Assembly (NCBI RefSeq): GCF_000390185.1
Contig: NZ_AQHR01000044.1
Span: forward strand, 1 to 64,000
Direction of reading: 5' to 3'
Origin: Lunatimonas lonarensis
GTDB lineage: Bacteria; Bacteroidota; Bacteroidia; Cytophagales; Cyclobacteriaceae
DNA length: 64,000 nucleotides
A program made the position numbers and the translations under genes. Numbering within the stretch: position 1 is the first letter of the stretch; every line of letters begins with the position of its first letter. Under the pieces are notes generated by a model, which saw nothing but the letters and a program-made list of their open reading frames with translations, was not told the DNA's origin and made no database searches. This document shows positions 55,501 through 63,483 of the stretch, piece after piece.

Positions 55501-56047
55501 ATAAAACAGCACCCTCTTGAGCATCCAAGGTAAAACCTCCATCAATATTGGTCACTGTGCCCAACGAAGTTCCTTCGACAATAACCGTTGCACCGGGAAT
55601 AGGCTCGCCCTTTTCATCGGTAACTCTTCCGGTTATCTCAACCATATCAATTGAAATTTCCACTCTTCCGTCATCAGATGCGTCCTCAGGCTTCGCCACA
55701 TAAATGGTGTTATCAACTTGCTTGAACCTTAATCGGGCCGCAGTTCCTACTTCCACCAATATGTCATTAACCGTTTGTTTTTTGCTTTTTAGGCTAATTT
55801 GAATTTTTTCCTCCATGATTTCGGCCGGATATACAAACCTGTAGTCAGTTCTGGCTTCTATGTCCCTAAAGATCTCCGGAAGCTGGGACTCCAATCTAGC
55901 CAATCTTACAACAGCTTGGTCTATCGGCTTTATCTGCGCCTTGATTTCATGTGCCATTAGGGTGGACATCATTACACATTGAATCAGCAGGCCATACAAT
56001 ACATTTCTAGATACCATTCTAATTAGGTACAGTAATTTTTTCTTCAT
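52586..56047 (-). CDS. SusC/RagA TonB-linked outer-membrane transporter with STN domain
   Basis: The protein has 1153 residues from the ATG at 56047 (MKKKLLYLIRMVSRNVLYGLLIQ). The frame reaches 56104, but that ATG lies inside an inverted repeat and is unlikely. Domains in order are a signal peptide ending near IKAQ, an STN (secretin/TonB N-terminal) domain (RFVYPAEIMEEKIQISLKSKKQTV), a CarboxypepD_reg-like domain (GRVTDEKGEPIPGATVIVEG), a TonB box VVVVGYGTQ, a plug, and a 22-strand barrel. The STN domain is the part that contacts FecR, so this is a transporter and a sensor. FecR and the ECF sigma factor are encoded directly upstream. Confidence 0.95.
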   Translation of the reverse strand: MKKKLLYLIRMVSRNVLYGLLIQCVMMSTLMAHEIKAQIKPIDQAVVRLARLESQLPEIFRDIEARTDYRFVYPAEIMEEKIQISLKSKKQTVNDILVEVGTAARLRFKQVDNTIYVAKPEDASDDGRVEISIDMVEITGRVTDEKGEPIPGATVIVEGTSLGTVTNIDGGFTLDAQEGAVLLISFIGYQSQRVTLGSQTSLNIVLREDLSSLQEVVVVGYGTQEKAKLTGSVASVKADDIDFIPTSNLSNLLAGRAPGVQIVQSSGFAGAPSSISIRGSAAIAGSSPLYVIDNVIRSRVDFDALDPNEVESISFLKDAATAAIYGARAANGVVLVTTRQGTTGKPVFNYKSFFTTSRPTMPLPRYTATQELEYINSVAETFGNPLPISEEIFRYFEDKNYELNDYIWRNPSSQQHNLSVNGGTESITYYMMLGTNSDKGSFTNTDYSRYNFRSNVTARITKDLRVNLNLSGNKRVTNRFFWPYDWDGGEGFELSDFYRTTFNWSRLYPFFVDADGNPTSNRDTGFPIGRGAWNPVLMLENGNYRKIDRNSFNGIIKIDYDLPFLDGLTTSVMANYSFDSRNQKNFVIHNRSYLFQQGSATNPYVPGPIDPSKLNIHNLSRSFEGIDESATFGDSYQFNWFLDYNRSFGDHSISGTFIYEQAEFQGKTFSGSADQLLTSSVDQIFAASTDTQRRYFTGSESQFGRASWIGRTRYEFSAKYIAEFSFRYDGSHRFPKETRWGFFPSGSVAWRITEENFLDIPALSELKFRASIGTTGDDNVAPFQFQNNFVPSAGYVFGNTLYNGIRAGTPPNPTITWAKMVAYNFGFDFGLFNDKLVGSFDYFHNHRYDLLRRRIRVIPGTYGAPLSDENYAEIDVKGAEFSLNYRNSVGRVNYTIGANIGYAKDKVLVIDEPVGLEDWRTAIGHPINRIWGYRSRGIIRDQATLEALPEGFMQFGREPMLGVILYEDIRGVNRTEGSDGIVDENDQDWLSDNAIPRINYGINGGFSWRNLKVDFLLQGVGAFDKIVKTQNTSTGGVFQTGDRPYFDLWTNRWTPNRTDAPYPRAGGWGMPEFGWGPSDFWIRSGAYLRLKNLNIAYDIPSRFLTANNINLQFFFNGTNLFVLSAFTEYDPEQDRLDSYPLMKSYTGGINVRF

Positions 56048-56086
56048 AACTTTGATTGTTTTAAGGTTTATAGCTTTAAAATATCT

Positions 56087-56127
56087 CAGGGTAAATGGAT
56101 TCATTTGGCGATGGAGAGTTTACCCTG
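56087..56127. repeat. 9-bp inverted repeat in the susC leader
   Basis: CAGGGTAAA (56087-56095) and TTTACCCTG (56119-56127) are perfect inverted arms with a 23-nt spacer, 40-80 bp upstream of the susC ATG at 56047. It could be an operator, or a hairpin in the mRNA leader. It also supports the downstream start codon, because the alternative ATG at 56104 falls between the arms. Confidence 0.5.
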
Positions 56128-56149
56128 TTGTTTTGTTTTACATAGGCAT

Positions 56150-57154
56150 TTATTTTTTTATGATCACTTGATTTCCATTTAACTCAAAGGAAAATGACAT
56201 AGAAAATGCCAATCCAGTGAGAATATCCTTTAAATTCTTGTTTTCAAAAGTACCGGATACTAGCTGGTTGCCATTTAAATTAGGATCCAGTAGTATCCTT
56301 ACTCCATACCAAGTTTCCAAGTCTTTAAAGATAAGGTGTAGTTTCTTTTTGTCGAAAGCCAAGCGGCCATCCTTCCAAGAGGTTATTTTTTCGGCATCAA
56401 AATAGGAAATTTTGATTTCGTTTCTCTGGTGGTCAGGCTTCCATACAGCCATTTGCCCTGGATCAAGATTTACAGTTTCTTTATCAGCCACCACTGCTAC
56501 TTTACCTTCGGTTAACGCAACTTTATAGCTTGAATGCCTTGTTGATATGTTAAAGGATGTACCTAGCGCATAGGTGGTCAATCCATCGGTATCAACTTTA
56601 AAGGGCTTATTTGAATCAGAAACTACTTCAAAAAAGGCCTCTCCATTTAGCCTTATCGTCCGGTCAATAAGGCCATATTCAGAATCAAACCAAAGGACTG
56701 ATTCTGAATTTAGGATAATCCGGGATCCATCAGGCATGGATAAAGTCAACTTTTCACCAGCCCCTGTTACCCTTTCAAAATACTTTACCGGCGTGCTTAC
56801 CAGCATGTCCTGTGGCTCATGACCTCGTTTTACCCAACTCAATGACAAAAAATAACCACTAAAAAACACCAGAAACAACGAAGCCGCTAACTTCAAACTT
56901 TTCAATGCTATATTTTTCTCCAATCGGCGTCTTTTGCTGCCTGTAGGCACAAGTACGCGTGAATGTATTTTTTTCAGTAATCCGTTATAATCCGTCTCAT
57001 CCCCAATATCACCCGATTTCTCTTCCCACTTCTTTTCCATCAGTTCCTCCAACTGATTTCTGCCAGCAGGCGTATCCAGCCATTGGTGAATTTGATGCTC
57101 TTCAACTTTAGAGCATTCCCCACGCAAAAATCTGATCAATAATTCCTCTCTCAA
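56150..57154 (-). CDS. FecR family anti-sigma factor
   Basis: The 334-residue protein has a cytoplasmic N-terminus (RFLRGECSKVEEHQIHQWLDTPAGR) for sigma binding, one membrane helix at about 88-108 (LKLAASLFLVFFSGYFLSL), and the periplasmic FecR domain (GEKLTLSMPDGSRIILNSESVLWFDSEYG). It ends in a DUF4974-like secretin-type fold (KKLHLIFKDLETWYGVRILLDP). It transmits the SusC STN signal to the ECF sigma factor encoded upstream. It is 119 bp downstream of the sigma gene and 103 bp upstream of susC, with the same orientation. Confidence 0.93.
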   Translation of the reverse strand: MREELLIRFLRGECSKVEEHQIHQWLDTPAGRNQLEELMEKKWEEKSGDIGDETDYNGLLKKIHSRVLVPTGSKRRRLEKNIALKSLKLAASLFLVFFSGYFLSLSWVKRGHEPQDMLVSTPVKYFERVTGAGEKLTLSMPDGSRIILNSESVLWFDSEYGLIDRTIRLNGEAFFEVVSDSNKPFKVDTDGLTTYALGTSFNISTRHSSYKVALTEGKVAVVADKETVNLDPGQMAVWKPDHQRNEIKISYFDAEKITSWKDGRLAFDKKKLHLIFKDLETWYGVRILLDPNLNGNQLVSGTFENKNLKDILTGLAFSMSFSFELNGNQVIIKK

Positions 57155-57272
57155 AATAATCTATTTTACTTGTATAAAACACTGTAAAGATGTTTTACTT
57201 AAGCAAGCATCAAATAAAATGAAAGATAAAGAAAGTATGATAAAACCAGAGCAGGGCAATACCCCTACTACC

Positions 57273-57860
57273 CTAAAAAAACAGCCCCCAAAAGATCATG
57301 GCAGAGACTGACATGTGGTACCGAAGTTTTGACTTTACCGTCTTTGTGGCTAGGTAAATATGGTGCTCTATGGTACGTTTCGACAGGTTCATCCTACTCG
57401 CAATCTCCTGAATAGTCAACCCCTCCAGTTTATTCATGCGAAAGACTTGTTGCTGAACCGTTGGCAGCCGGGTTATCAACTGCATTGCGGCAGCTTCCAT
57501 CTCTTTGTAATGCAAGTCTTCTTCAACTGAATTCCCCATCTGAAAAGTCTCCTCAGAAACCTCATCAAAGGAAAGGGCACCTTTCCGATCCCGGATAAAA
57601 TTGAACATGTAAAACTTCACAGCCTGAAAAAGGTAACTTTTAAAGGATTTACTTTCATCCAACTCCCTGCGCTTTTCCCAAATTCGGATGAAAATTTCCT
57701 GGACTGCCTCTTCCGCAACATACCTGTCAGCAAAAAATCTCAACGCAAAACCCATTGATTTCTTCGCATACCGATGATACAACTCATCGAATGCCTTTAT
57801 GTCCCCCTGTCGGAGACTGATCATCAGATCTCGCTCACTATTTCTATCAAGAAAACCCAC
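57273..57860 (-). CDS. ECF RNA polymerase sigma-70 factor
   Basis: The 195-residue protein is a two-domain ECF sigma factor. Region 2 is DIKAFDELYHRYAKKSMGFALRFF and AEEAVQEIFIRIWEKRREL, and region 4 is LPTVQQQVFRMNKLEGLTIQEIASRMNLSKRTIEHHI with a helix-turn-helix. The C-terminus is hydrophobic (MSVSAMIFWGLFF). It heads the cluster with FecR and SusC, the usual trans-envelope signalling arrangement in Bacteroidota, so it should direct the glycan genes downstream. Confidence 0.95.
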   Translation of the reverse strand: MGFLDRNSERDLMISLRQGDIKAFDELYHRYAKKSMGFALRFFADRYVAEEAVQEIFIRIWEKRRELDESKSFKSYLFQAVKFYMFNFIRDRKGALSFDEVSEETFQMGNSVEEDLHYKEMEAAAMQLITRLPTVQQQVFRMNKLEGLTIQEIASRMNLSKRTIEHHIYLATKTVKSKLRYHMSVSAMIFWGLFF

Positions 57861-58186
57861 GTTTTAATTTAACCGGTTTTTTTCCAAAATAAATACCAAC
57901 ATAACGTTGGCTCCAAAGACCCAAATCGAAGGATTGCATCTAAAGTATATCATTTGACAAGAACTTCCAATAACCCGTCCCGGAAATTAATTTTGCTAAC
58001 TTAGTCAAATATCAAATATTTAATCTGAACAATCCAAAAAGTAAAATTATTTTTTTATTAAATCTAACATTTAGTTCCACAAAAACTACTTCAAAAACTC
58101 CGATTGACCATAACCAACCACATTCAAAAGAATGACAACACAGCCGGAAAATAGACTGAAAGCGGATCTATTGAATTTCCTTTCCT
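57861..58186. other. Intergenic region upstream of the ECF sigma gene
   Basis: About 326 bp of mainly AT-rich sequence. A short inverted repeat CCAAC-ATAAC-GTTGG lies near 57896-57910, 36 bp from the sigma start. No full -33/-7 pair of the Bacteroidota type could be identified. No coding frame or RNA gene was recognised. Confidence 0.45.
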
Positions 58187-59422
58187 TTAGAATATGTCGT
58201 TAAGAGTCTCTAAGCTGATGCCAAAAATCTCCGCCAACAAAGCACTCATCTGGGCTTCGGAGCCTTCAAAATGATAGGTACGGTGCACATGCTCCAAACG
58301 CTCCCCCGGGGCGAGAAATGCCGCCGGAGACACCGTCTCCAGTTCATAAAATGGCCCCATCTGCGTACCGTCCTCCAAGGGCCCGTCATTGTAGGAATTA
58401 ACCGCGTCACCCTGAAACGGAAAATCCTGTAGACCCCAAACCTGATTGAGATAAGGAAGCGGATCAGACGGTTTATTGTAAGTCACCAAGGTCAATACCT
58501 TGCGTTCCGAATCAAAACTACCCATAAGGGATTTCGCACGGTCCGGTGAAAGCCCCAGCTTGCTACGATAGCCCCCATCTCCTTTGAAGAACAGTAAGCC
58601 ATTGTCCATTTTTATCCGGTCACCTGGAATTTCGCCAAAATAATCCGTTGTCGCTATCGGGCCCAAATCAGCCTCCGGACCCTCTTGGTAGGGGATAATG
58701 ATGGTAAGTTTGTCAGATGGATTAAACATGCCCAACACCCACAAACACACCGTTCCCTCATCCCTTCCCCATGGGGACTCCCCCTCATTGGTGATCCCGT
58801 TTACCGATTCAAATGCAACCATTTCCAAGTCCGTGGGAATCCTAAATCCAAATTCCTCTTCCAGCAGATCGGAGCCTATGATACGTATTGCCCTATCCAA
58901 CTTTACGTGAAAGGCCGTACCTGCATAATTGGTCAATATAATTGATTTGGTCATCGAAACCCGATCGTCTGAAGACATGGCCAAATCCCACGACTCACTG
59001 TCTATACCTGCGGGGGTCTGCCAATTGTCAAAAACCATGTCCGATCCGGGGGGAAAGAAGATGGAAAAAGGACCACCCTCCGGTCCAAGCCACAACCTGT
59101 CCTCTCCTCCGTAGGCATTGATGTGGGGGGAATGCTGACCGGAACCTATCGCGTCATAGTTCATCCAACCATAGCTGTTCCCTTCCATACCCGCGGCTGT
59201 ACTGGTAAACACCTTGCCCTGAAACCTCGGAGATACGAGAACAGAGGACATCCCCCGTGACAACACTAAAAAGCTATCATCTACGCCGGCGAGAAAATCC
59301 ACATCGTACCCAAAGCTTCCTTTCGGATAGATTTGGATCTCAACCTCCTGTGTCTCCCGTGTTTGGCAGGATATAATGCATTGGATAGCAATGAAAAAAA
59401 GAAAAGTTCTGGCCTTATTCAT
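58187..59422 (-). CDS. DUF6786 family lipoprotein
   Basis: The protein has 411 residues from the ATG at 59422 (MNKARTFLFFIAIQCIISC19), with a lipobox. It shows the motif HINAYGGEDRLWLGPEGGPFSIFF and a later LNQVWGLQDFPFQGDAVNSYNDGPL and LEHVHRTYHFEG. From memory this is the pattern annotated as DUF6786 in Bacteroidota and Planctomycetota. The beta-sandwich fold may resemble galactose mutarotase-type domains, which is inference. The function is unknown. It lies upstream of the ECF sigma gene in the same orientation but separated by 326 bp, so it may be transcribed separately. Confidence 0.7.
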   Translation of the reverse strand: MNKARTFLFFIAIQCIISCQTRETQEVEIQIYPKGSFGYDVDFLAGVDDSFLVLSRGMSSVLVSPRFQGKVFTSTAAGMEGNSYGWMNYDAIGSGQHSPHINAYGGEDRLWLGPEGGPFSIFFPPGSDMVFDNWQTPAGIDSESWDLAMSSDDRVSMTKSIILTNYAGTAFHVKLDRAIRIIGSDLLEEEFGFRIPTDLEMVAFESVNGITNEGESPWGRDEGTVCLWVLGMFNPSDKLTIIIPYQEGPEADLGPIATTDYFGEIPGDRIKMDNGLLFFKGDGGYRSKLGLSPDRAKSLMGSFDSERKVLTLVTYNKPSDPLPYLNQVWGLQDFPFQGDAVNSYNDGPLEDGTQMGPFYELETVSPAAFLAPGERLEHVHRTYHFEGSEAQMSALLAEIFGISLETLNDIF

Positions 59423-59691
59423 GGGTGTCATAGTCTAGGCAGTAAAAATAGTCAATTTTGAGAAACGCCATGGGCAAAAGTGTGCGAAGGTTGCTGCCGA
59501 ATCATGAATCCGGTAAAAAAACCCGTAAATGAAATAGGCTATACTGGTTTCATCTGTGAAAAACGCATTCCAACCCGGCCTATAAAACAAAGCCATTCGG
59601 GTGGGATGCCACCTAGGGAGAAGCCACCTATCCAGGAATCAATTATCTCCAGCAACCGGCCTTCAGTATTGGAATTTTTTCCAAAAAAAGG
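59423..59691. other. Intergenic region between glycan cluster and AT-rich island
   Basis: About 270 bp between the divergent DUF6786 and XRE genes. Short frames here have no family features. The base composition changes from about the core level to AT-rich near 59660, which probably marks the island's left edge. No tRNA or direct repeat was identified at that edge. Confidence 0.5.
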
Positions 59692-59699
59692 TAGATTTG
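59668..59699 (+). promoter_or_regulatory. Promoter of the XRE-ATPase-methyltransferase operon
   Basis: ATTG (59668-59671) matches the -33 TTTG in three of four bases. After a 20-nt spacer TAGATTTG (59692-59699) matches TAnnTTTG exactly. Transcription would start about 25 bp before the XRE ATG at 59730. This places the ATG at 59730 rather than 59601 as the start. Confidence 0.7.
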
Positions 59700-59714
59700 A
59701 CAAAATCCTTCAAA
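59696..59714 (+). promoter_or_regulatory. Possible operator for the XRE regulator
   Basis: The half-sites TTTGA (59696-59700) and TCAAA (59710-59714) form an inverted repeat with a 9-nt spacer, overlapping the -7 box. The XRE protein could bind here and repress its own operon. The arms are short, so the call is tentative. Confidence 0.35.
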
Positions 59715-59729
59715 ACAAACTGGTTCAAA

Positions 59730-60029
59730 ATGGACAGCTTAGGCGAAACGATAAGAAAACTACGGGAAGACAAGGAATTGCCCTTACGGACAGTTGCGGC
59801 ATACCTAGACATTGACCAAGCAATTTTAAGCAAAATTGAAAGAGGACAACGCAATGCAAGCCGTGAACAGGTGATAAAACTTGCCGAGTTTTTTAAGATT
59901 AAAGAAACCGACTTGCTAGTTTCTTGGCTGTCTGACAAGTTAGTGTATGAGGTTGCGGACGAAGATGTGGCTTTGAAAGCTTTGCAAGTGGCAGAGGAAA
60001 AAGTAAAATATCAGAAACAGAAAAAATGA
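59730..60029 (+). CDS. XRE-family transcriptional regulator (controller-type)
   Basis: The protein has 99 residues from the ATG at 59730 (MDSLGETIRKLREDKELPLRTVAAYLDIDQ). The HTH_3 helix-turn-helix is clear: LRTVAAYLDIDQAILSKIERGQRNASREQVIKLAEFF. A C-terminal tail (DKLVYEVADEDVALKALQVAEEK) is helical and may dimerise. Its stop overlaps the ATPase start by 4 bp. Small regulators of this kind are typical first genes of restriction-modification operons, where they delay the restriction gene. Confidence 0.9.
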   Translation: MDSLGETIRKLREDKELPLRTVAAYLDIDQAILSKIERGQRNASREQVIKLAEFFKIKETDLLVSWLSDKLVYEVADEDVALKALQVAEEKVKYQKQKK

Positions 60030-62419
60030 TTAAGAGCTTCAATACCTTACTAAAAGAAATAGCAAATCTGCCAGAAATGGAGAAGAATACTATTTCATTG
60101 GTTCTTGCTGAGCATCCCAATTTAGATATCACCAAGAAGGATAAGTTCTTTGAAATTATATCACCTCTTTATAATTCCTACAAATCAAAACCACGAAAAA
60201 AATTTGAGATTGAAGGCGAAGAAATTGATTTGCTTGATAAATATAGAGGAGACTACAGAATTAAAAAGATAAAAATTTCTAATATTAGAGGGATTCCTGA
60301 ATCCAAAAAACCATATGGCATTGATTTAACTGAAGATGATGACCCAGTTAGTATGGTGATTTTGGGAACTAATGGTGTTGGTAAATCTTCAATTTATGAT
60401 GCTGTTGAATACACAATATGCAGAAGAGTTGGTGAAGCTGAACTTCGAAGTAGTGAAAAGTATATTGATAATGATAAAAGATTCATCGAATACCTTAAAA
60501 GATTTAATAATGACTTTTCTGAATCAGATTGCGTTTTAGAAACAGTAAAACAGAATATCAGCATTCAGGAGGAATATTTTCCTGAAAAAATAAGAAAGCA
60601 ACTTAATCCTCACACGCATTTTATCAGTGACTTTGATATTTATTCAAATGGTCAACTAAATTATGGAACTGACGACAATCAATCTTTCCATCACTTAGTC
60701 GCTGAAAGCATAGGTTTGACAGAGCTTTTAAATTTAAATAGAAACCTACTATCATTTATTCAATACCGAAGAGATAAAGAAAAAAGAAATAATTCTGCGT
60801 TACAAAAAGAAAGTAAAACACTAATTGAAAGCATAGTTAATTGGGAAAAAAGTCAAATTGAAAAAAAACAAACAATTGAAGATTTAGAAAAACAAAAAGG
60901 AAGCCCGAAGGAAGATGAGAAAATAAAACAAATAGCAGAAATTTTATCTAGACTAAAGCTGAAAAATTATTCAATTGAATTTAGTCCTGATCAGTTTACT
61001 AAATCATTTGAGGAATATGCTCAAATATTTGCTCAATACAATTCCACCGGAATTCATCAAAGAGGTCAAAATGAATATGAATTTCTGAAATTTGGTTTAG
61101 AATTAGTTGACAAGTATAACAACTGCCCTTTTTGTAATTCATCAAATAAAGCACCAACTGAATTAAAAGACTATGTAAGCAAGAGAATTACAGAAATCAA
61201 AGATATTGGTGAAATAAAGCAAAATCTATTTTTAAAGTCAAACGAAATCAATGGTTCAATTTCGAATTTATTATCACAAATTGACAGAATTGAAATTGGG
61301 ATAAATTCAGAAATTGACTCAATCAAAGAATTTGAAGAATTTGCTGAACTATCGCAGGGCGAATTGCAATTCTTAAGTTATTCATCAAAATATACTGCCA
61401 ATGATTTTTTCAATGGAGCAAAACAGTTAAGTGGAGGATTAACTGAAAATCAAGACGAAAAATTTTCACGATTAAAACACTTTGAAGAATCAAATACTCA
61501 GTTTATTAATGAAGAACTAAATGCGTTCATTTCAAAAATAGAACAGTTTATAAAATTTAGATTGGATAAAATAAATGAAGTAGAAAAGAAGCTTTCTGAA
61601 AAATCACAACAAATCACGTTGATTGAAAAAATAAGTTTTCTAAAAAAGGAAATAGCTGATATTGAAGTTCAAATTAACAACGCAAAGACAAGAATAAAAT
61701 CAATTGAAAGGGAAATTGAGAGCAATTCGGTATTAATTGAATCATTCCAAATTATTCGTGATGAAGTAATAGCTTATCAAAAGATTTTAGAAGAAGTAAA
61801 AAATAAAGAAGTAAATACAGCTTTCACTCCCATTAAAACTATTACTGAAACTATACTGAAAGAATATTTTAAAGAAGAGTATAGAGAAGCAACATTTTTA
61901 ATTGATAAAAAACCAATTGCCGATGAAGATACGGGTGAAATTCTCTCTGAAATTATAGTTGCAAAAATTACACGAAATAATGGCAACTCCAATGAAGAAT
62001 CACTTTCGCCAAATAAATATTTCAATACCTTTCATTACCGAATGTTTTCTGCAATGGTCGGTATTAGCATTGCAATTGCATCAAGAATTAAGACAGGAAT
62101 AAATTTGCCTCTTATCCTTGATGATATTTTTTATGCTAGTGACTTTATGAATAGAACTACCATAGAAAGATTTATCAGACATTTATTTGAAATATTCAAA
62201 GAATATACACCAAATCAGCCATTACAATTAATCTTACTTACTCACGATGAGTTAATTTTTGATTGTGCAAATAACACAATTATTGAAAATAATCTTCCTA
62301 AAGTAGCTTTCGCAAAGTTATTTCCATACTACGAAGCAGAAGAGAAGGAAGATTACAAAGAACTTTTATTTAGGATTCCGATTGAATTACCACAAACTAT
62401 TTTTGAAGCATTAAGATGA
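60026..62419 (+). CDS. SMC/Rad50-like AAA-type ATPase with CxxC hook
   Basis: The 797-residue protein has a Walker A motif G114-TNGVGKS121 after an N-terminal helical segment of about 80 residues that ends in IKISNIRGI. Long coiled-coil arms follow (residues about 240-360 and 400-600), with the hook motif C367-P-F-C370 at the turn, like the zinc hook of Rad50. The C-terminal half has LILDDIF with D699/D700 (Walker B) and ILLTHDELIF (H-loop). No nuclease domain was seen. DNA binding or loop extrusion is a possible role. It overlaps both neighbours by 4 bp, so it is part of one operon. Confidence 0.85.
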   Translation: MIKSFNTLLKEIANLPEMEKNTISLVLAEHPNLDITKKDKFFEIISPLYNSYKSKPRKKFEIEGEEIDLLDKYRGDYRIKKIKISNIRGIPESKKPYGIDLTEDDDPVSMVILGTNGVGKSSIYDAVEYTICRRVGEAELRSSEKYIDNDKRFIEYLKRFNNDFSESDCVLETVKQNISIQEEYFPEKIRKQLNPHTHFISDFDIYSNGQLNYGTDDNQSFHHLVAESIGLTELLNLNRNLLSFIQYRRDKEKRNNSALQKESKTLIESIVNWEKSQIEKKQTIEDLEKQKGSPKEDEKIKQIAEILSRLKLKNYSIEFSPDQFTKSFEEYAQIFAQYNSTGIHQRGQNEYEFLKFGLELVDKYNNCPFCNSSNKAPTELKDYVSKRITEIKDIGEIKQNLFLKSNEINGSISNLLSQIDRIEIGINSEIDSIKEFEEFAELSQGELQFLSYSSKYTANDFFNGAKQLSGGLTENQDEKFSRLKHFEESNTQFINEELNAFISKIEQFIKFRLDKINEVEKKLSEKSQQITLIEKISFLKKEIADIEVQINNAKTRIKSIEREIESNSVLIESFQIIRDEVIAYQKILEEVKNKEVNTAFTPIKTITETILKEYFKEEYREATFLIDKKPIADEDTGEILSEIIVAKITRNNGNSNEESLSPNKYFNTFHYRMFSAMVGISIAIASRIKTGINLPLILDDIFYASDFMNRTTIERFIRHLFEIFKEYTPNQPLQLILLTHDELIFDCANNTIIENNLPKVAFAKLFPYYEAEEKEDYKELLFRIPIELPQTIFEALR

Positions 62420-63480
62420 GCAATAAATGGAAAAATATAATTCTTGGTTGGACTGTTTTGTTGACAGTAGGTATTGCTTTTATGTTTTACTACTTCTCAA
62501 GTAAAAACTACATAATTGAACAAAAGTATCAAGACATTATAAAGGAAAAAAGTATTGAAAAGGTTGATTACACGCCATTTATTGTTTATCCTGAAAAGAA
62601 GGATTCTCTCGGTAATTTAACTCTCACACCAGAAAATTTAGAGAACATCAAGAAGCATATGGAATTTCTTGAAAACAGAGTAAGTTCCACAATCTCTGAA
62701 GCTAAACAAGAAGTGAACAACGATATAAATAGATTAAATACTCTTGCAACTTGGTGGATTGGAATCTTAACAATTTTGGCAGCTTTAATTCCTGTGGTTT
62801 TAAATATTGCTGCAAAAATAGATATAGATAAAGCATTTGATGGAAAGCTAAATGATGCAAAGAAAGAAGCAAAAGAAGCATTTGATAACTCTGAAATTGC
62901 CAAAAAGGGGATTAAGGAGGCTTCGGATAAATTAGAAAAATTTGAAAAAGATTTTTCAGGACTTGATTCTGAAACAAAAGAGGCAAAGAAAAATGCAACT
63001 GACGCTTTAAGACTAAGTATAGAAAGTAAAGAAAGTGCAACAACTGCTGAAAATGCTGCAAAAGAAGCGAAATCATCAGCTTTAGAGGCGAAAAACAAAG
63101 TTGAATCATTAGAAAAATTAACTAATACAACTGCTGCTCTTAGCAAATTGAAAACACTCGATTCAAAGAGTATGGAGTTTATTAAGAATCGTTTAAATTT
63201 TTTTATCGAACAGCTTGAATTAATTGAAAACCAATTAAGCACTACTTTAAACCAAGATGATTCTTTTTTTCAAAATGATATTGTAAAGGAAAATTTTCAG
63301 TCCTTTTATATTTCAATTCGTTCATTCAGAATTCTATTTAAAGAAAAAAAGGTTACCGAAGCAATAACATTTTTTCATAATGCACTAGAGACGGAATTAG
63401 CCAAAGGAATGAGCAAGCAAGTTGTAGCTTCAATAACGACAAACCTAAAAGAGTTAATTAAAAAGTTAAAAGAGAATTAA
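62416..63480 (+). CDS. Two-TM coiled-coil membrane protein of unknown function
   Basis: The 354-residue protein has TM helix 1 at about 9-27 (ILGWTVLLTVGIAFMFYYF), a loop of about 80 residues, and TM helix 2 at about 112-134 (TWWIGILTILAALIPVVLNIAAKI). A long Ala/Lys/Glu-rich coiled coil follows at 140-240 (AKKEAKEAFDNSEIAKKGIKE), then a helical C-terminal domain (FIKNRLNFFIEQLELIENQL; FHNALETELAKGMSKQVV). No known family was recognised. It overlaps the ATPase gene by 4 bp and precedes the methyltransferase by 3 bp, so it is a fixed part of this operon. A membrane effector or anchor is possible. Confidence 0.8.
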   Translation: MSNKWKNIILGWTVLLTVGIAFMFYYFSSKNYIIEQKYQDIIKEKSIEKVDYTPFIVYPEKKDSLGNLTLTPENLENIKKHMEFLENRVSSTISEAKQEVNNDINRLNTLATWWIGILTILAALIPVVLNIAAKIDIDKAFDGKLNDAKKEAKEAFDNSEIAKKGIKEASDKLEKFEKDFSGLDSETKEAKKNATDALRLSIESKESATTAENAAKEAKSSALEAKNKVESLEKLTNTTAALSKLKTLDSKSMEFIKNRLNFFIEQLELIENQLSTTLNQDDSFFQNDIVKENFQSFYISIRSFRILFKEKKVTEAITFFHNALETELAKGMSKQVVASITTNLKELIKKLKEN

Positions 63481-63483
63481 GAT

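Noticed and set aside
59480..59815. 111-residue frame ahead of the XRE gene
   Set aside because: It overlaps the promoter and the start of the XRE gene in another frame and has no family features.
60026..62419. RloC or PrrC anticodon nuclease
   Set aside because: The hook and ATPase motifs fit RloC in outline, but the C-terminus ends shortly after the H-loop and shows no anticodon-nuclease domain.
62586..63242. 218-residue minus-strand frame rich in Ser, Ala and Phe
   Set aside because: It mirrors the Ala/Lys/Glu-rich coiled coil of the plus-strand membrane protein, which fits the operon spacing.
60026..63480. A Lamassu system
   Set aside because: The ATPase is similar in architecture to LmuB, but no LmuA-type effector nuclease or LmuC protein was recognised, and the partner is a two-TM protein.
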